From contig JBNKHH010000064.1 in the NCBI GenBank assembly GCA_050290245.1, positions 1 to 64,000 of the forward strand: a stretch of DNA of 64,000 nt, in the 5' to 3' direction. This DNA is from JBNKHH01 sp050290245 (GTDB taxonomy: Bacteria > Pseudomonadota > Alphaproteobacteria > Rhodobacterales > Rhodobacteraceae). The notes under the pieces were generated by a model. That model was not told the origin of the DNA and made no database searches. It saw nothing but the letters and a program-made list of their open reading frames with translations. Shown piece after piece: positions 9,281-18,019 of this stretch; the stretch's first letter is position 1, and every line of letters begins with the position of its first letter. Made by a program: the position numbers and the translations under genes.

Positions 9281-9760
9281 ATGGGCGCGGCTCTATTGGC
9301 GCTCTGTGTTACTGCTTGGCCGGTCACCGCGGTGGCGCAGGAGGCGGTTTTCCTGATCCGCCACGCGGAAAAGGCCGACGGCGAGGATCCGATGATCACC
9401 GAGGCGGGCCGGGCGCGCGCTCTACGATGGGCCGGGATGGTCGCAGATGCCGGGATCGATAAGGTCTTTACCAGCACTGCACGGCGCACCATGGAGACAG
9501 GCGCTCTCATTGCAGACGCGCTAGGTGTCGACACCGAGGCGCTGGATCCCAGGGATACTGCCGGGCTGATCGACCTTCTTTCTTTTGATCACGAAGAAGA
9601 TCGCGTTCTGGTCGTCGGGCACACCGAGACGATCCCCGACATTCTGACCTATCTGGGCGCGACCGACCCTGTCGAAATGCCCCTGGACGATTTCGCGCGC
9701 ATGTTCGTCGTCTTTCCCAACGATGGCGAACCCGTGGTTCTTGACCTGAGAATGCCGTGA
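9281..9760 (+). CDS. secreted histidine phosphatase family protein
   Basis: A 159-residue histidine phosphatase (phosphoglycerate mutase-like fold). The catalytic RHAEKAD lies near residues 26-32, a second Arg lies in TSTARRTMET, and the second His is in VVGHTE. An N-terminal hydrophobic signal peptide ending near AVAQEA suggests periplasmic location. The start is taken at the Met following the AAGAAGAAG tail of the repeat; the ribosome site is poor. Small periplasmic members of this family have no well-defined substrate, so phosphatase activity is all I would claim. Confidence 0.82.
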   Translation: MGAALLALCVTAWPVTAVAQEAVFLIRHAEKADGEDPMITEAGRARALRWAGMVADAGIDKVFTSTARRTMETGALIADALGVDTEALDPRDTAGLIDLLSFDHEEDRVLVVGHTETIPDILTYLGATDPVEMPLDDFARMFVVFPNDGEPVVLDLRMP

Positions 9761-9814
9761 CATGATGCTTGCGTGGCCAAAGGGCAAGGCGGCCTGTCCT
9801 TCCGGGGGTGGCAC

Positions 9815-10291
9815 ATGAACATGCGCTCGGCACAGCCGGCGGACCATGATGCGCTCTGGTCCATGCTGGAACCCATCTTCCGGGCGGGCGACACCTATGC
9901 CATCGACCCCGGTATCTCGCGCGAGGATGCCCTTGCGTACTGGACGGCCCATCATGCCTATGTCGCCGAGGTCGACGGAGCGCCGGTCGGCAGCTTCTAC
10001 ATTCGCCCGAACCAGCAGGGTGGCGGCGCGCATGTGTGCAACTGCGGCTACGTCACCGCGCAGGATGCCCAGGGCAAAGGCGTCGCCCGCGCGATGCTGG
10101 CGTTTTCACTGGAGGAGGCAAAGAGGCTTGGGTTCGAAGCCATGCAGTATAATTTCGTCCTCGCCTCGAATACCCGCGCAGTCGACACCTGGAAACGCGC
10201 AGGGTTTGCCGAGATCGGACGCATTCCCCGCGCCTTCCGTCTGCCTGGCGGCGCTATGGTCGATGCGTTGATCCTGCACCGGTTCCTGTGA
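9815..10291 (+). CDS. GNAT family N-acetyltransferase
   Basis: A 158-residue GCN5-related acetyltransferase. The acetyl-CoA loop appears as DAQGKGVARAML near residues 84-95, preceded by a beta strand with an NCGYVT segment and followed by NFVLASNTRAVDTWKRAGF, the usual C-terminal part. I chose the Met at 9815 because a G-rich ribosome site precedes it; MNM offers a second start two codons later. The substrate is unknown. It lies between the histidine phosphatase and the ClpP-like gene on the same strand. Confidence 0.85.
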   Translation: MNMRSAQPADHDALWSMLEPIFRAGDTYAIDPGISREDALAYWTAHHAYVAEVDGAPVGSFYIRPNQQGGGAHVCNCGYVTAQDAQGKGVARAMLAFSLEEAKRLGFEAMQYNFVLASNTRAVDTWKRAGFAEIGRIPRAFRLPGGAMVDALILHRFL

Positions 10292-10380
10292 GGAAACGGT
10301 TTCTTAATCGCCCCTTGCCATTCCCGCCCCCAGCACCGACATTCCACGCCAATTACAATTCAACGAGCGGAGCCTGCCCC

Positions 10381-10971
10381 ATGGCTGATGAGGAAAAGAA
10401 AACCGAGAATGACAAGCCCGACGTGGGTGGCAAGGCGGCGGACCTGTTCTTTAAATCGCGCAACGTGATCATCACGGGCGAGATCAACGACAAGCTGGCG
10501 CAGCGGATCAGCACGCAATTGATCGCTCTGGCCGAGGATTCGAACGATCCCATCAACCTGTTCATTTCCTCGCCTGGCGGTCACGTCGAATCCGGCGACA
10601 TGGTGCATGACATGATCAAGTTCATTCGCCCGACCGTGCGCACCATTGGCTCTGGCTGGGTGGCGAGCGCGGGCGCGTTGATCTTTGTCGGGGCGCAGAA
10701 AAAGAACCGGTTCTGCCTGCCGAACACCCGTTTTCTGTTGCACGAACCGCGCGGCGGTATTGGCGGCACGGCATCCGACATGTGGATCCAGGCCGAGCAG
10801 ATCCGCATCATGCGCGAACGTTTTCACAACCTGTTTGCCGAAGCGACGGGCCAGAAGCCCGAGAAGATCGCACGCGATACCGAACGTGATTTCTGGCTGA
10901 ACACCGACGAGGCGCTGAAATACGGCCTGTTGGGCAAGGTGATCCAGACCGCAGACGATTTGCCGAAGTAA
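10381..10971 (+). CDS. clpP: ClpP-like ATP-dependent protease proteolytic subunit
   Basis: A 196-residue serine peptidase of the ClpP family. The nucleophile Ser lies in VASAGALIF (ClpP usually AASMGA), the catalytic His in FLLHEPRGG, and the Asp in the IARDTERDFWL region; SSPGGHVESG is the oxyanion strand. It differs from the housekeeping ClpP around the active-site loop (GSGWVASAGA), so it is probably a second paralogue. The first 15 residues are charged and divergent. A GGAG site precedes the start. Its stop overlaps the start of the NYN gene by one base, indicating an operon. Confidence 0.85.
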   Translation: MADEEKKTENDKPDVGGKAADLFFKSRNVIITGEINDKLAQRISTQLIALAEDSNDPINLFISSPGGHVESGDMVHDMIKFIRPTVRTIGSGWVASAGALIFVGAQKKNRFCLPNTRFLLHEPRGGIGGTASDMWIQAEQIRIMRERFHNLFAEATGQKPEKIARDTERDFWLNTDEALKYGLLGKVIQTADDLPK

Positions 10972-11681
10972 TGGCGGATCGCGATAGACCGCTATACGCC
11001 GTTCTGATCGACGCCGACAACATCCCGGCGAAGTACGCTGGCGCCATCCTGAAGGAAATCACTTCGTTCGGTGAGCCTGCGTTACGCCGGGTGTATGGCG
11101 ACTGGTCCTCGGGGAGGCTGAACACCTGGAGCAAGGCCGTCCGCGATCTTGGACTTGTGGCGCACCAGGAAACCGCAAACACCGTCGGCAAGAACGCCAG
11201 TGACATCGGGCTCGTGATCGATGCGATGGATATCCTGCACACCGGGCGTTTCGACGGTTTCGTCCTCGTGTCTTCAGACAGCGACTTCACAGCCCTGGCA
11301 AACCGTGTGCGCGAACAGGGTATGGACGTGATCGGCGTGGGTGAGGCGAAGGCGCCGGAAAGCCTGCGAAATGTCTGCAATCGTTTCATCTTGCTGGAAA
11401 ACATCGTCGATGAGGCTGCACCGGTCGAAAAGGGAACTGCAAAGCCGAAAAAGCAGGATCCTATCAAGGCCGTGCCGCTGATCATCCGGGCAATGGACAA
11501 GATTGCCTCTGACGATGAATGGTATGCGCTTGGCCAACTTGGCCAGTACATCACGCGGGATACTCCCGATTTCGATCCACGCACCTACGGGAAGAAAAAG
11601 CTCTCGGACCTCGTCCAGGGGCTGCCCAGGTTCGAGACGAAAAAGATCGGCAACCAGTTGCACGTCCGCCGCGTGGACTAG
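10971..11681 (+). CDS. NYN domain protein with C-terminal OST-HTH/LOTUS-like domain
   Basis: A 236-residue protein with an N-terminal NYN (PIN-like) nuclease domain. AVLIDADNIPAKY, the VGKNASDIGLVIDAMD acidic block and VSSDSDFTALANRVREQG supply the metal-binding Asp residues. The C-terminal 75 residues (from about 160) resemble the OST-HTH/LOTUS RNA-binding fold, as in the NYN/LabA-like DUF88 group. The gene overlaps the clpP-like stop by one base and ends convergently on the TetR gene with a four-base overlap. A ribonuclease role is inferred from the fold. Confidence 0.88.
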   Translation: MADRDRPLYAVLIDADNIPAKYAGAILKEITSFGEPALRRVYGDWSSGRLNTWSKAVRDLGLVAHQETANTVGKNASDIGLVIDAMDILHTGRFDGFVLVSSDSDFTALANRVREQGMDVIGVGEAKAPESLRNVCNRFILLENIVDEAAPVEKGTAKPKKQDPIKAVPLIIRAMDKIASDDEWYALGQLGQYITRDTPDFDPRTYGKKKLSDLVQGLPRFETKKIGNQLHVRRVD

Positions 11682-12301
11682 TCGCGCACCTCGTACTTGC
11701 TGAGGAAGACGTCGACCGCGCCGGCAACCACTCTTTGAATCTCTTCGTGAGAGGGGGACTCGCGCAGTCCGAGGACCAACTGCAGATGCAGACCGGCCTT
11801 GCACAACTCGGGGAACTGATCGGCCGCCAGTTCGATATCATCAATCTCCAGCTTGCCCTCATCAACGCCTTTGCGGAGAAAACTTGCCAAGATTTCACGC
11901 ACCATGGCGGGACCGGATTCGTAGAACTCCCGCCCGATCTCTGGAAAGCGCTGGCTTTCGCCGACGACGATCCGAAAAACCTGCATGCCGACATCCGACA
12001 GGAAAAAGCTGGTCATGCGAACCGCTGCTTCAGTCAACGCCTCGCGCAGGTCGCCGCTGGACTCGACGCGCTCGATCGCTGCTTCCGACTGGGCTTTGCA
12101 TTCACATTTCGCCACTTCGAGAAACAGAAGGCGCTTGTCGGGGAAATAACTGTATAGCGTTGCCTTTGAGACCCCGGCCTCGCGCACGATATCGTCCACG
12201 CTGGCACCCTCAAAGCCGTCCCGCATAAAAACCGTGCGAGCACCGTCAAGAACCTGGTCCCATTTTCTTCCATGTTTCAAGACTGGTTGGGGGGCGTTCA
12301 T
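11678..12301 (-). CDS. TetR/AcrR family transcriptional regulator
   Basis: A 207-residue TetR-type regulator. Residues about 17-60 form the DNA-binding domain (DIVREAGVSKATLYSYFPDKRLLFLEV), and the rest is an all-helical ligand/dimer domain. I chose the Met at 12301 because GAGG lies eight bases upstream; Met codons at 12322 and 12313 have no ribosome site. The gene is divergent from mbfA, and a TAAACT-N4-AGTTTA palindrome lies about 30 bases upstream, so autoregulation is likely. The inducer is unknown. Confidence 0.9.
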   Translation of the reverse strand: MNAPQPVLKHGRKWDQVLDGARTVFMRDGFEGASVDDIVREAGVSKATLYSYFPDKRLLFLEVAKCECKAQSEAAIERVESSGDLREALTEAAVRMTSFFLSDVGMQVFRIVVGESQRFPEIGREFYESGPAMVREILASFLRKGVDEGKLEIDDIELAADQFPELCKAGLHLQLVLGLRESPSHEEIQRVVAGAVDVFLSKYEVRD

Positions 12302-12330
12302 TACGGTCCTCATGTGGCTCATTCGAAATA

Positions 12331-12346
12331 TAAACTGTATAGTTTA
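12331..12346. promoter_or_regulatory. palindrome, probable TetR-type operator
   Basis: TAAACT-GTAT-AGTTTA is a six-base inverted repeat in the 140-base gap between the divergent TetR and mbfA genes. It lies close to the TetR start and in an A/T-rich, promoter-like segment. It is a reasonable autoregulatory site. Confidence 0.5.
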
Positions 12347-12441
12347 GTTTTTTCAAGGTCGCGCAGAAAATGTCGCACGGCTTCCCCTTGAAAGAATTCC
12401 GGCTGCGGCCCACTCTTGAACCATTCTGATTGGAGGCAAAC

Positions 12442-13419
12442 ATGATCCCCGGCATCGCCAGCCGCAGGCGTTTTTCTGACTTGTCCGAGCAAGAAATCCT
12501 GGCGCTCGCCATTTCATCTGAGGAAGACGACGCACGTATCTACCGCAGTTATGCCGAGAGTCTTCGTGAGGAATTTCCGTCTTCTGCGGCGGTCTTTGAC
12601 GGCATGGCGGCTGAAGAGGACGTGCATCGCAAAATGCTGATCGAATTGCATCAGAAACGGTTCGGCGAGGTCATCCCGCTGATCCGACGCGAGCACGTCT
12701 CGGGTTATTACGCACGTCGGCCGGTCTGGTTGATCGAAAACCTTGGGCTTGAACGCATCCGCGATGAGGCCGAGGCCATGGAACGCGATGCCGAAAGGTT
12801 TTATCGCGAGGCGGCCAAACGCACGAGCGATGCCGACACGCGAAAATTGCTGGGCGATCTTGCGGCGGCTGAGGCAGGCCACTCGGACAAGGCCGAAGGC
12901 CTGATCGAAACGCATCTGGACGGCGAGGCCCGCGAATCCGAAGGCAATGCAGCACACCGCCAGTTCGTGTTGACCTGGGTCCAGCCGGGGCTTGCGGGGC
13001 TGATGGACGGCTCGGTGTCGACCCTGGCTCCGATCTTTGCCACGGCTTTTGCAACGCAGGATCCCTGGACCACCTTCCTGGTCGGCCTTGCGGCCTCGAT
13101 CGGCGCGGGCATCTCAATGGGCTTTACCGAAGCTGCTTCCGACGATGGTGCGATCTCGGGACGCGGCTCTCCGTTCAAGCGCGGCGTTGCCTCGGGTGTG
13201 ATGACCACAGTCGGCGGGTTGGGACACGCCCTGCCCTATCTGATCCCGCATTTCTGGACGGCCACGACCATTGCGCTGATCGTCGTCTTCATCGAGCTTT
13301 GGGCCATCGCCTGGATCCAGAACAGGTACATGGAGACGCCGTTCTTCCGTGCCGCCCTTCAGGTGGTTCTGGGCGGGGCTCTGGTCCTGGCGGCCGGGGT
13401 GTTGATCGGATCGGGCTAG
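12442..13419 (+). CDS. mbfA: membrane-bound ferritin-like iron exporter MbfA
   Basis: A 325-residue fusion of an N-terminal ferritin-like (erythrin) domain, with Glu and ExxH-type residues in SSEEDDARIYRSYAE, AAEEDVHRKM and AAAEAGHSDK (residues about 25-160), to a C-terminal VIT1/CCC1-type membrane domain. This is the architecture of MbfA, an inner-membrane iron exporter that lowers peroxide stress and is Irr-controlled in rhizobia. The start at 12442 follows TGGAGG; the upstream TTG is not needed. It ends convergently on the DUF2339 gene with four bases of overlap. Divergent TetR is the neighbour. Confidence 0.92.
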   Translation: MIPGIASRRRFSDLSEQEILALAISSEEDDARIYRSYAESLREEFPSSAAVFDGMAAEEDVHRKMLIELHQKRFGEVIPLIRREHVSGYYARRPVWLIENLGLERIRDEAEAMERDAERFYREAAKRTSDADTRKLLGDLAAAEAGHSDKAEGLIETHLDGEARESEGNAAHRQFVLTWVQPGLAGLMDGSVSTLAPIFATAFATQDPWTTFLVGLAASIGAGISMGFTEAASDDGAISGRGSPFKRGVASGVMTTVGGLGHALPYLIPHFWTATTIALIVVFIELWAIAWIQNRYMETPFFRAALQVVLGGALVLAAGVLIGSG

Positions 13420-16208
13420 GTCTCGGCTTCAGGCTCGGGTGCGTCTTCGGCGCTCGGCTTGGCGAAGACATAGCGCTGATACACTCTCCCGATGCCGATC
13501 AGTGTCAGGCCCAGTCCAAGGAATGACACAACGCGGTAAAGGCCGGTTAGGTCGGACATGTCGTAGAGGAACAACTTGGCTACGGTCACCAGCAACACGG
13601 CCAGAGATGCATACCGCAGTGCCTGCGATCCGCGCCAGATCGCAAGCGCCAGCAACGTCAGCGCAAAGACTGTCCAGACAGCCGAATACGCATACCCCTC
13701 GGCATCACCTGGCCAGGTACCGGGCGAAAGTGTCATGACGTTCGGCCAAAAGAACCGGCGGACCTCAAGCGTCAGGTCGACAAAGATCAGCAGTCCGGCC
13801 CCCAGGGACATCAGCCCGCGCATCTTTTCCGGGATGTCGAAATCGTCGCCCATATGCAGCCCGAGAAGCAACAGGGCCGGAAGCAGGTAGGCAACGGTCA
13901 GAAGATTGACCAGTGGCCAGTGCCCCACCACCACGGGCGTGAAGAGCGGATTGTTCGTCATGAGGCTGTTCGAAAGAACCAACAAGCCTGCCCCTCCCAG
14001 GGCGATGCGCCCCGCGATCAGTGCCCAGGGGCGATCTTTCGAAAACGGGCGATAGAGCAAGAGCGCCCCGGAAACGATCCACCAGAGGGCCTGCATCGCC
14101 CCGTCCAAAAGGCCCCACATTGGTGTATAGATCGCGCCCGAGGTCCATAGTTTTAGCTGTAACGAAACCATCAGGAAAGCGAAGCCCGCGGCGGCAATCT
14201 CGCAGAGGGTGGCTACGAGGTCGCGGTCGTGGCGGCCGAAGGTGCGTGCTGCGTAGAACGTCGCCGCAGCCGGCAGGCCGTAACCGTAGATGACCCAACT
14301 GAAGGTTCCGATGAAGGAACCTTGGTACTCGAGGATTGCCGGGTTCATGATTAGCCGCAGAACCACCACTGACAGCACGGCAAGGGTGACCGTTTTCAGT
14401 TCGCCCACCCGCGTTATCGACCAGATCCAGGCCAGCGCCGCGACTTCTGCGGCAAGTGCCACGGTCAGCCAAGCCTCGCGCATGAGGCAGGTAAAGATCA
14501 GAGCGACGGCTGCCGTCACGCCGGCAGCGTAAAGTGCGACCGGCACCGAACGTGTGTCTTCTGCCAGCCTGCGGTTGGCAGCAATGGTTGCCGAAAGCAG
14601 GATCACTGCAAGGCCAACGGCCCAGTAAGACCAGCTGATATCGACCTGGAAATCAGCAATCCTCCAATACCCCGCGACAAACATCAAAACAGGAATGAAA
14701 GACGATAGGCCCGCCCAGGCTGTCTTGGCCCCGACCCGCGTCAGGGCGACGAAACAACCAATTCCGAACAATGCGGCAAAAGCCCAAAGCGCCCGCGAAA
14801 AAGCAAAAAACTCGGGCGGCATGACAAAGGGACCAAAGGCGTCAGCGACGGGCGCCAAACCCAGTTCTTGAACCCGTTCCGGATCCGAGACCAAAAAGGG
14901 CTGCGGCCAGACCACGACAGTGATCAGAACGACCGCCGCCGAGATGAGCGGCAGGCTTTCAAGACTGGGTCTCCAGACCCCCAGACCAATCGACAGGGCC
15001 ACATAGAAAGCGATGAAGGCAAAGGACGCGGCGTTGAAATCCGCAGCCTGGGCCAAAAGGACAAAGAGCGCTCCGGAAAGCATGAAGCCCAGACCCGAGG
15101 TTTGCGCCACCACCGAGCCGATCCAGCGCAGCGTCGGCGTATTTTCGGGCACGACCGGCAAGCGCGTCGACAAGGCGCCAAATGACGCGGCAAGACCCAG
15201 CACGTATAGGCTGACAGTTCCCTGGTCCGCCACCGACCACGCGGCCACGGCCCACAGCGCCGGCCAGGCCATTGAGCCGACCAGGGTGAGGATCGAGAAC
15301 CAGATCCACTGTCTCCAAACCATCAATGCCAGCGCACCAAGTGTCAGGACAAAAAGATAGACGAACAACGCAATCGCGTTCGGTTCGGGAGAATCGATCA
15401 GTGCCGGGATCAGGTAACCCGCAATGATGCCCAGGGCGGCGACGAACCATCCCTGCCGCAACGCGAGCACAAGCGAGGCATAAGCTGTCATCCCCATGGT
15501 GATAAACGCAACGCCGGGGCCGATCAGGCCATACAGAGCGTGCGCCGCGAACAATGACACGAGAATGGCAAAAATCCCCGCGGCCGACAGGGCTGGTGGC
15601 ACATAGTCGGCCTTGGCGAAACGGTCCGCTCCAACCGGTCTGCGTTCGGTCCATTCACCTGCCCCCAAAAGCAATCCGCCCCCGATCAGGCCCAGAACCA
15701 CGCGGGTCAGCGGCGTCAGATAGCCCTGTTCGATGGCATAGTTGAACAGGAAGACCGCTGCCAAAGCGACAGTCACCCCGCCCAGCCAAACCATCCAGTT
15801 CGCGGTCAGCCGTTCTTCCCAGTTCGGGCCGGGAGGTGTCGCATCCTTTGCGACTGCATCGGGTCGATCCACACGGGCAGCTGCGGGAGCCGGCGTTTCC
15901 GTAACATTGGCCTGAGCTGGAATTTCAATGCCGGATTGCTCCTCGGCCTCCGGCTCTGTTTGCTCTTCGACAAGCACAGCGGGAGACGGTGTTTCCCGTT
16001 CCTCGATGTCGGCGACCTCTGCCGGAGCAGGCTCTTCGTAGGGTGCCGGCGCCACATGTTCAGGAGCCTGCGCAACCTGCCCCGCGCGCAGTCGATCAAG
16101 ATCAAGGCGCAGTTCTTTCACCTTGTTGGACAGGCTCCAAACCCAGACAAAGCTGACTATGGGCGCCACGATAACGACCAGGACAAGGATGATAGCCAAA
16201 CCAATCAT
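13416..16208 (-). CDS. DUF2339 giant multi-pass membrane protein
   Basis: A 930-residue protein with one N-terminal transmembrane helix, a Glu/Pro/Ala-rich disordered linker (residues about 45-130) and then some 25 closely packed hydrophobic helices to the C-terminus. This is the DUF2339 family layout; function is unknown. The conserved ANWMVWLGG motif lies just before the helical bundle. The Met at 16208 is the first, directly ahead of the first helix. It follows phoH on the same strand across a 95-base gap that holds its own possible promoter. Confidence 0.9.
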   Translation of the reverse strand: MIGLAIILVLVVIVAPIVSFVWVWSLSNKVKELRLDLDRLRAGQVAQAPEHVAPAPYEEPAPAEVADIEERETPSPAVLVEEQTEPEAEEQSGIEIPAQANVTETPAPAAARVDRPDAVAKDATPPGPNWEERLTANWMVWLGGVTVALAAVFLFNYAIEQGYLTPLTRVVLGLIGGGLLLGAGEWTERRPVGADRFAKADYVPPALSAAGIFAILVSLFAAHALYGLIGPGVAFITMGMTAYASLVLALRQGWFVAALGIIAGYLIPALIDSPEPNAIALFVYLFVLTLGALALMVWRQWIWFSILTLVGSMAWPALWAVAAWSVADQGTVSLYVLGLAASFGALSTRLPVVPENTPTLRWIGSVVAQTSGLGFMLSGALFVLLAQAADFNAASFAFIAFYVALSIGLGVWRPSLESLPLISAAVVLITVVVWPQPFLVSDPERVQELGLAPVADAFGPFVMPPEFFAFSRALWAFAALFGIGCFVALTRVGAKTAWAGLSSFIPVLMFVAGYWRIADFQVDISWSYWAVGLAVILLSATIAANRRLAEDTRSVPVALYAAGVTAAVALIFTCLMREAWLTVALAAEVAALAWIWSITRVGELKTVTLAVLSVVVLRLIMNPAILEYQGSFIGTFSWVIYGYGLPAAATFYAARTFGRHDRDLVATLCEIAAAGFAFLMVSLQLKLWTSGAIYTPMWGLLDGAMQALWWIVSGALLLYRPFSKDRPWALIAGRIALGGAGLLVLSNSLMTNNPLFTPVVVGHWPLVNLLTVAYLLPALLLLGLHMGDDFDIPEKMRGLMSLGAGLLIFVDLTLEVRRFFWPNVMTLSPGTWPGDAEGYAYSAVWTVFALTLLALAIWRGSQALRYASLAVLLVTVAKLFLYDMSDLTGLYRVVSFLGLGLTLIGIGRVYQRYVFAKPSAEDAPEPEAET

Positions 16209-16245
16209 GGGCGAATCCTAGCGCAGAATAACAAAAACATCGTTC

Positions 16246-16274
16246 ATGAATAATGTTCAGACAATTTTTGTCAA
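16246..16274 (-). promoter_or_regulatory. possible promoter of the DUF2339 gene
   Basis: On the minus strand TTGACA (16274-16269) is followed after 17 bases by ATTCAT (16251-16246), a perfect -35 with a poor -10. The -35 overlaps a small GACAA-N3-TTGTC dyad. It lies between phoH and the DUF2339 gene. Confidence 0.4.
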
Positions 16275-16303
16275 GCGCTGCGCTCGCCAAACCACAGGGC
16301 TGG

Positions 16304-17314
16304 TTAGCTATCGTCCTTGTCGTAGGCCTCGATGATCTTGGCCACCAGATGGTGCCGCACGACGTCTTTGGCCGTGAAATAATTGAAAGATATCTTGTCG
16401 ATACCCTTCAACAGGCGTTCGGCATCCGCCAACCCGGACACTGTGCCACGCGGCAGGTCCACCTGACTGCGGTCGCCAGTGATGACCATGCGGCTTCCCT
16501 CACCCAAACGGGTCAGGAACATCTTCATCTGCATCTGAGTCGCGTTCTGTGCCTCGTCCAGAACCACGAAAGCGTTCGAAAGCGTACGTCCCCGCATGAA
16601 GGCCAGCGGCGCGATCTCGATCCGCTTTTCCTCGATCAACTTGGCAAGTTGCTTGCCCGGAAGAAAGTCGTTCAGAGCATCGTACAAAGGCTGCATGTAA
16701 GGATCGACCTTGTCCTTCATGTCGCCGGGCAGAAAACCGAGCCGCTCGCCAGCCTCGACTGCGGGCCGCGACAGGATGATACGGTCGACGTGTCCGCCAA
16801 TGAACATGTTCACGCCAACGGCGACAGCTAGGTAGGTCTTGCCTGTACCTGCGGGCCCGATTCCAAACGCCATTTCATTGGCATAGAGCGATTTGACATA
16901 TGCCTTCTGGGCCTCCGTGCGCGGCTCGACCAGCTTTTTTCGAGTCTTGATCTCGACCCGTCCACCCTGGAACAACTCCATCTGGTCAGCAGGGCCCCCG
17001 CCTGGCGTAATCCGCGCGCCACCCATGCGAATTTCTGCGTCGATATCTCCTGGCTCGATGACTCGTCCGGCCTCTGCGCGGGCGTAGAGCGACTGAAGCA
17101 CTTCGGCAGCCTTGGCAATGGATCCGGCCTCTCCGAACACAGCCAGCTGGTTGCCCTGATGGACAATCTGAACGGAAAGCGCCTCTTCGATCTGGGTCAG
17201 GTTGCGATTGAACTCACCGCAAAGGTCAATCAGCAGTCGATTGTCGGGAAACTCAATTCGTGTCTCGAGAACATCGCTAGACGTGGTCGGCGGGGTCAGC
17301 GCACTGATGGCCAA
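16304..17314 (-). CDS. PhoH family protein (PhoL-type ATPase)
   Basis: A 336-residue cytoplasmic ATPase of the PhoH family, associated with RNA metabolism and ribosome maturation. A KH-like N-terminal region (about 1-90) precedes the RecA-like ATPase with Walker A GPAGTGKTYLAV (about 152-163) and Walker B AFVVLDEAQN. The usual alphaproteobacterial order is miaB-phoH-ybeY-corC-lnt. Here miaB lies upstream but a pilin-like gene intervenes, and ybeY is not downstream. A long inverted repeat sits in its 144-base upstream gap. Confidence 0.93.
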   Translation of the reverse strand: MAISALTPPTTSSDVLETRIEFPDNRLLIDLCGEFNRNLTQIEEALSVQIVHQGNQLAVFGEAGSIAKAAEVLQSLYARAEAGRVIEPGDIDAEIRMGGARITPGGGPADQMELFQGGRVEIKTRKKLVEPRTEAQKAYVKSLYANEMAFGIGPAGTGKTYLAVAVGVNMFIGGHVDRIILSRPAVEAGERLGFLPGDMKDKVDPYMQPLYDALNDFLPGKQLAKLIEEKRIEIAPLAFMRGRTLSNAFVVLDEAQNATQMQMKMFLTRLGEGSRMVITGDRSQVDLPRGTVSGLADAERLLKGIDKISFNYFTAKDVVRHHLVAKIIEAYDKDDS

Positions 17315-17381
17315 AGACAGAAACTCCGAATTTTGAACGTGTTTGGTTCAATGCTGCCAAGGGATATGGCCCGACGCAAGC

Positions 17382-17418
17382 ATATCTCGTGGAATTTCAA
17401 CAAATCTTCACGAGATAT
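17382..17418. repeat. perfect 10-bp inverted repeat upstream of phoH
   Basis: ATATCTCGTG at 17382-17391 pairs with CACGAGATAT at 17409-17418 across a 17-base A/T-rich loop. It lies 68-104 bases upstream of the phoH start. There is no U-tract, so it does not look like an intrinsic terminator. An operator or leader-RNA structure is possible. Confidence 0.6.
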
Positions 17419-17458
17419 TGCGGGCAGAGCTACATCCACAGGCTTTGTGACCACCCGT

Positions 17459-18019
17459 TCAACAGTTTTTCTTCGGTTTGCCGTTCGGAAGAAGACACTC
17501 GTCGGGTGTTTCAATGACACCGCCGCTTGAGCCCGAGCTATCGCTGGTGCCGGTCCCGCCCGACGTCGAATTGTCCGGACTACCATCCGAAGCGCCAGCA
17601 TCTGAAGTACCGGCATCGCTTGCCCCACTGTCGCCCGCGCCACCAGTGTCCGCAGCGGCGTCACCCGTACCGGCCGCCCCCGATTCAGAGTTGCCGGCTC
17701 CCGCGTCGCCACCGGCCACGTCGCCCACGGCGCCATCGCCGGAACCTGTGGCTTCATCTTCGTTGGCTGGCGCCTCTTCCGGCAAGTTTCCATCCGCGCT
17801 TCCGGACCCGCCAGAGTTGTTCTGCCCATCATTGCCGCCTTCGGCCAACGTGATATTGCGCCGCGACAGCTCGTCCCCGACATCATCGCCCAGATCCGCC
17901 GATCCTGCCCCCACCGTAGCCATCACGGCGACACCAAGGCCCACCACCAGAGCAGCGACCACCACGAACTCAACACCCGTGGCGCCATCCTGTTGTCTGA
18001 CAAACCGATTTACCCGCAT
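17459..18019 (-). CDS. Flp-pilin-like protein with long disordered Gly/Ser/Asp tail
   Basis: A 186-residue protein. Residues about 10-45 read QDGATGVEFVVVAALVVG, which fits a type IVb (Flp) prepilin: a short basic leader, Gly before the cleavage point, Glu at +5, Phe at +6 and one hydrophobic helix. After residue 60 it becomes a low-complexity Gly/Ser/Asp/Ala/Glu tail with repeats like GASDAGTSDAG, ending CLLPNGKPKKNC with two Cys. Ordinary Flp pilins are only 50-70 residues. No other tad/flp genes are nearby. It lies between miaB and phoH on the same strand. Function unknown. Confidence 0.75.
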   Translation of the reverse strand: MRVNRFVRQQDGATGVEFVVVAALVVGLGVAVMATVGAGSADLGDDVGDELSRRNITLAEGGNDGQNNSGGSGSADGNLPEEAPANEDEATGSGDGAVGDVAGGDAGAGNSESGAAGTGDAAADTGGAGDSGASDAGTSDAGASDGSPDNSTSGGTGTSDSSGSSGGVIETPDECLLPNGKPKKNC

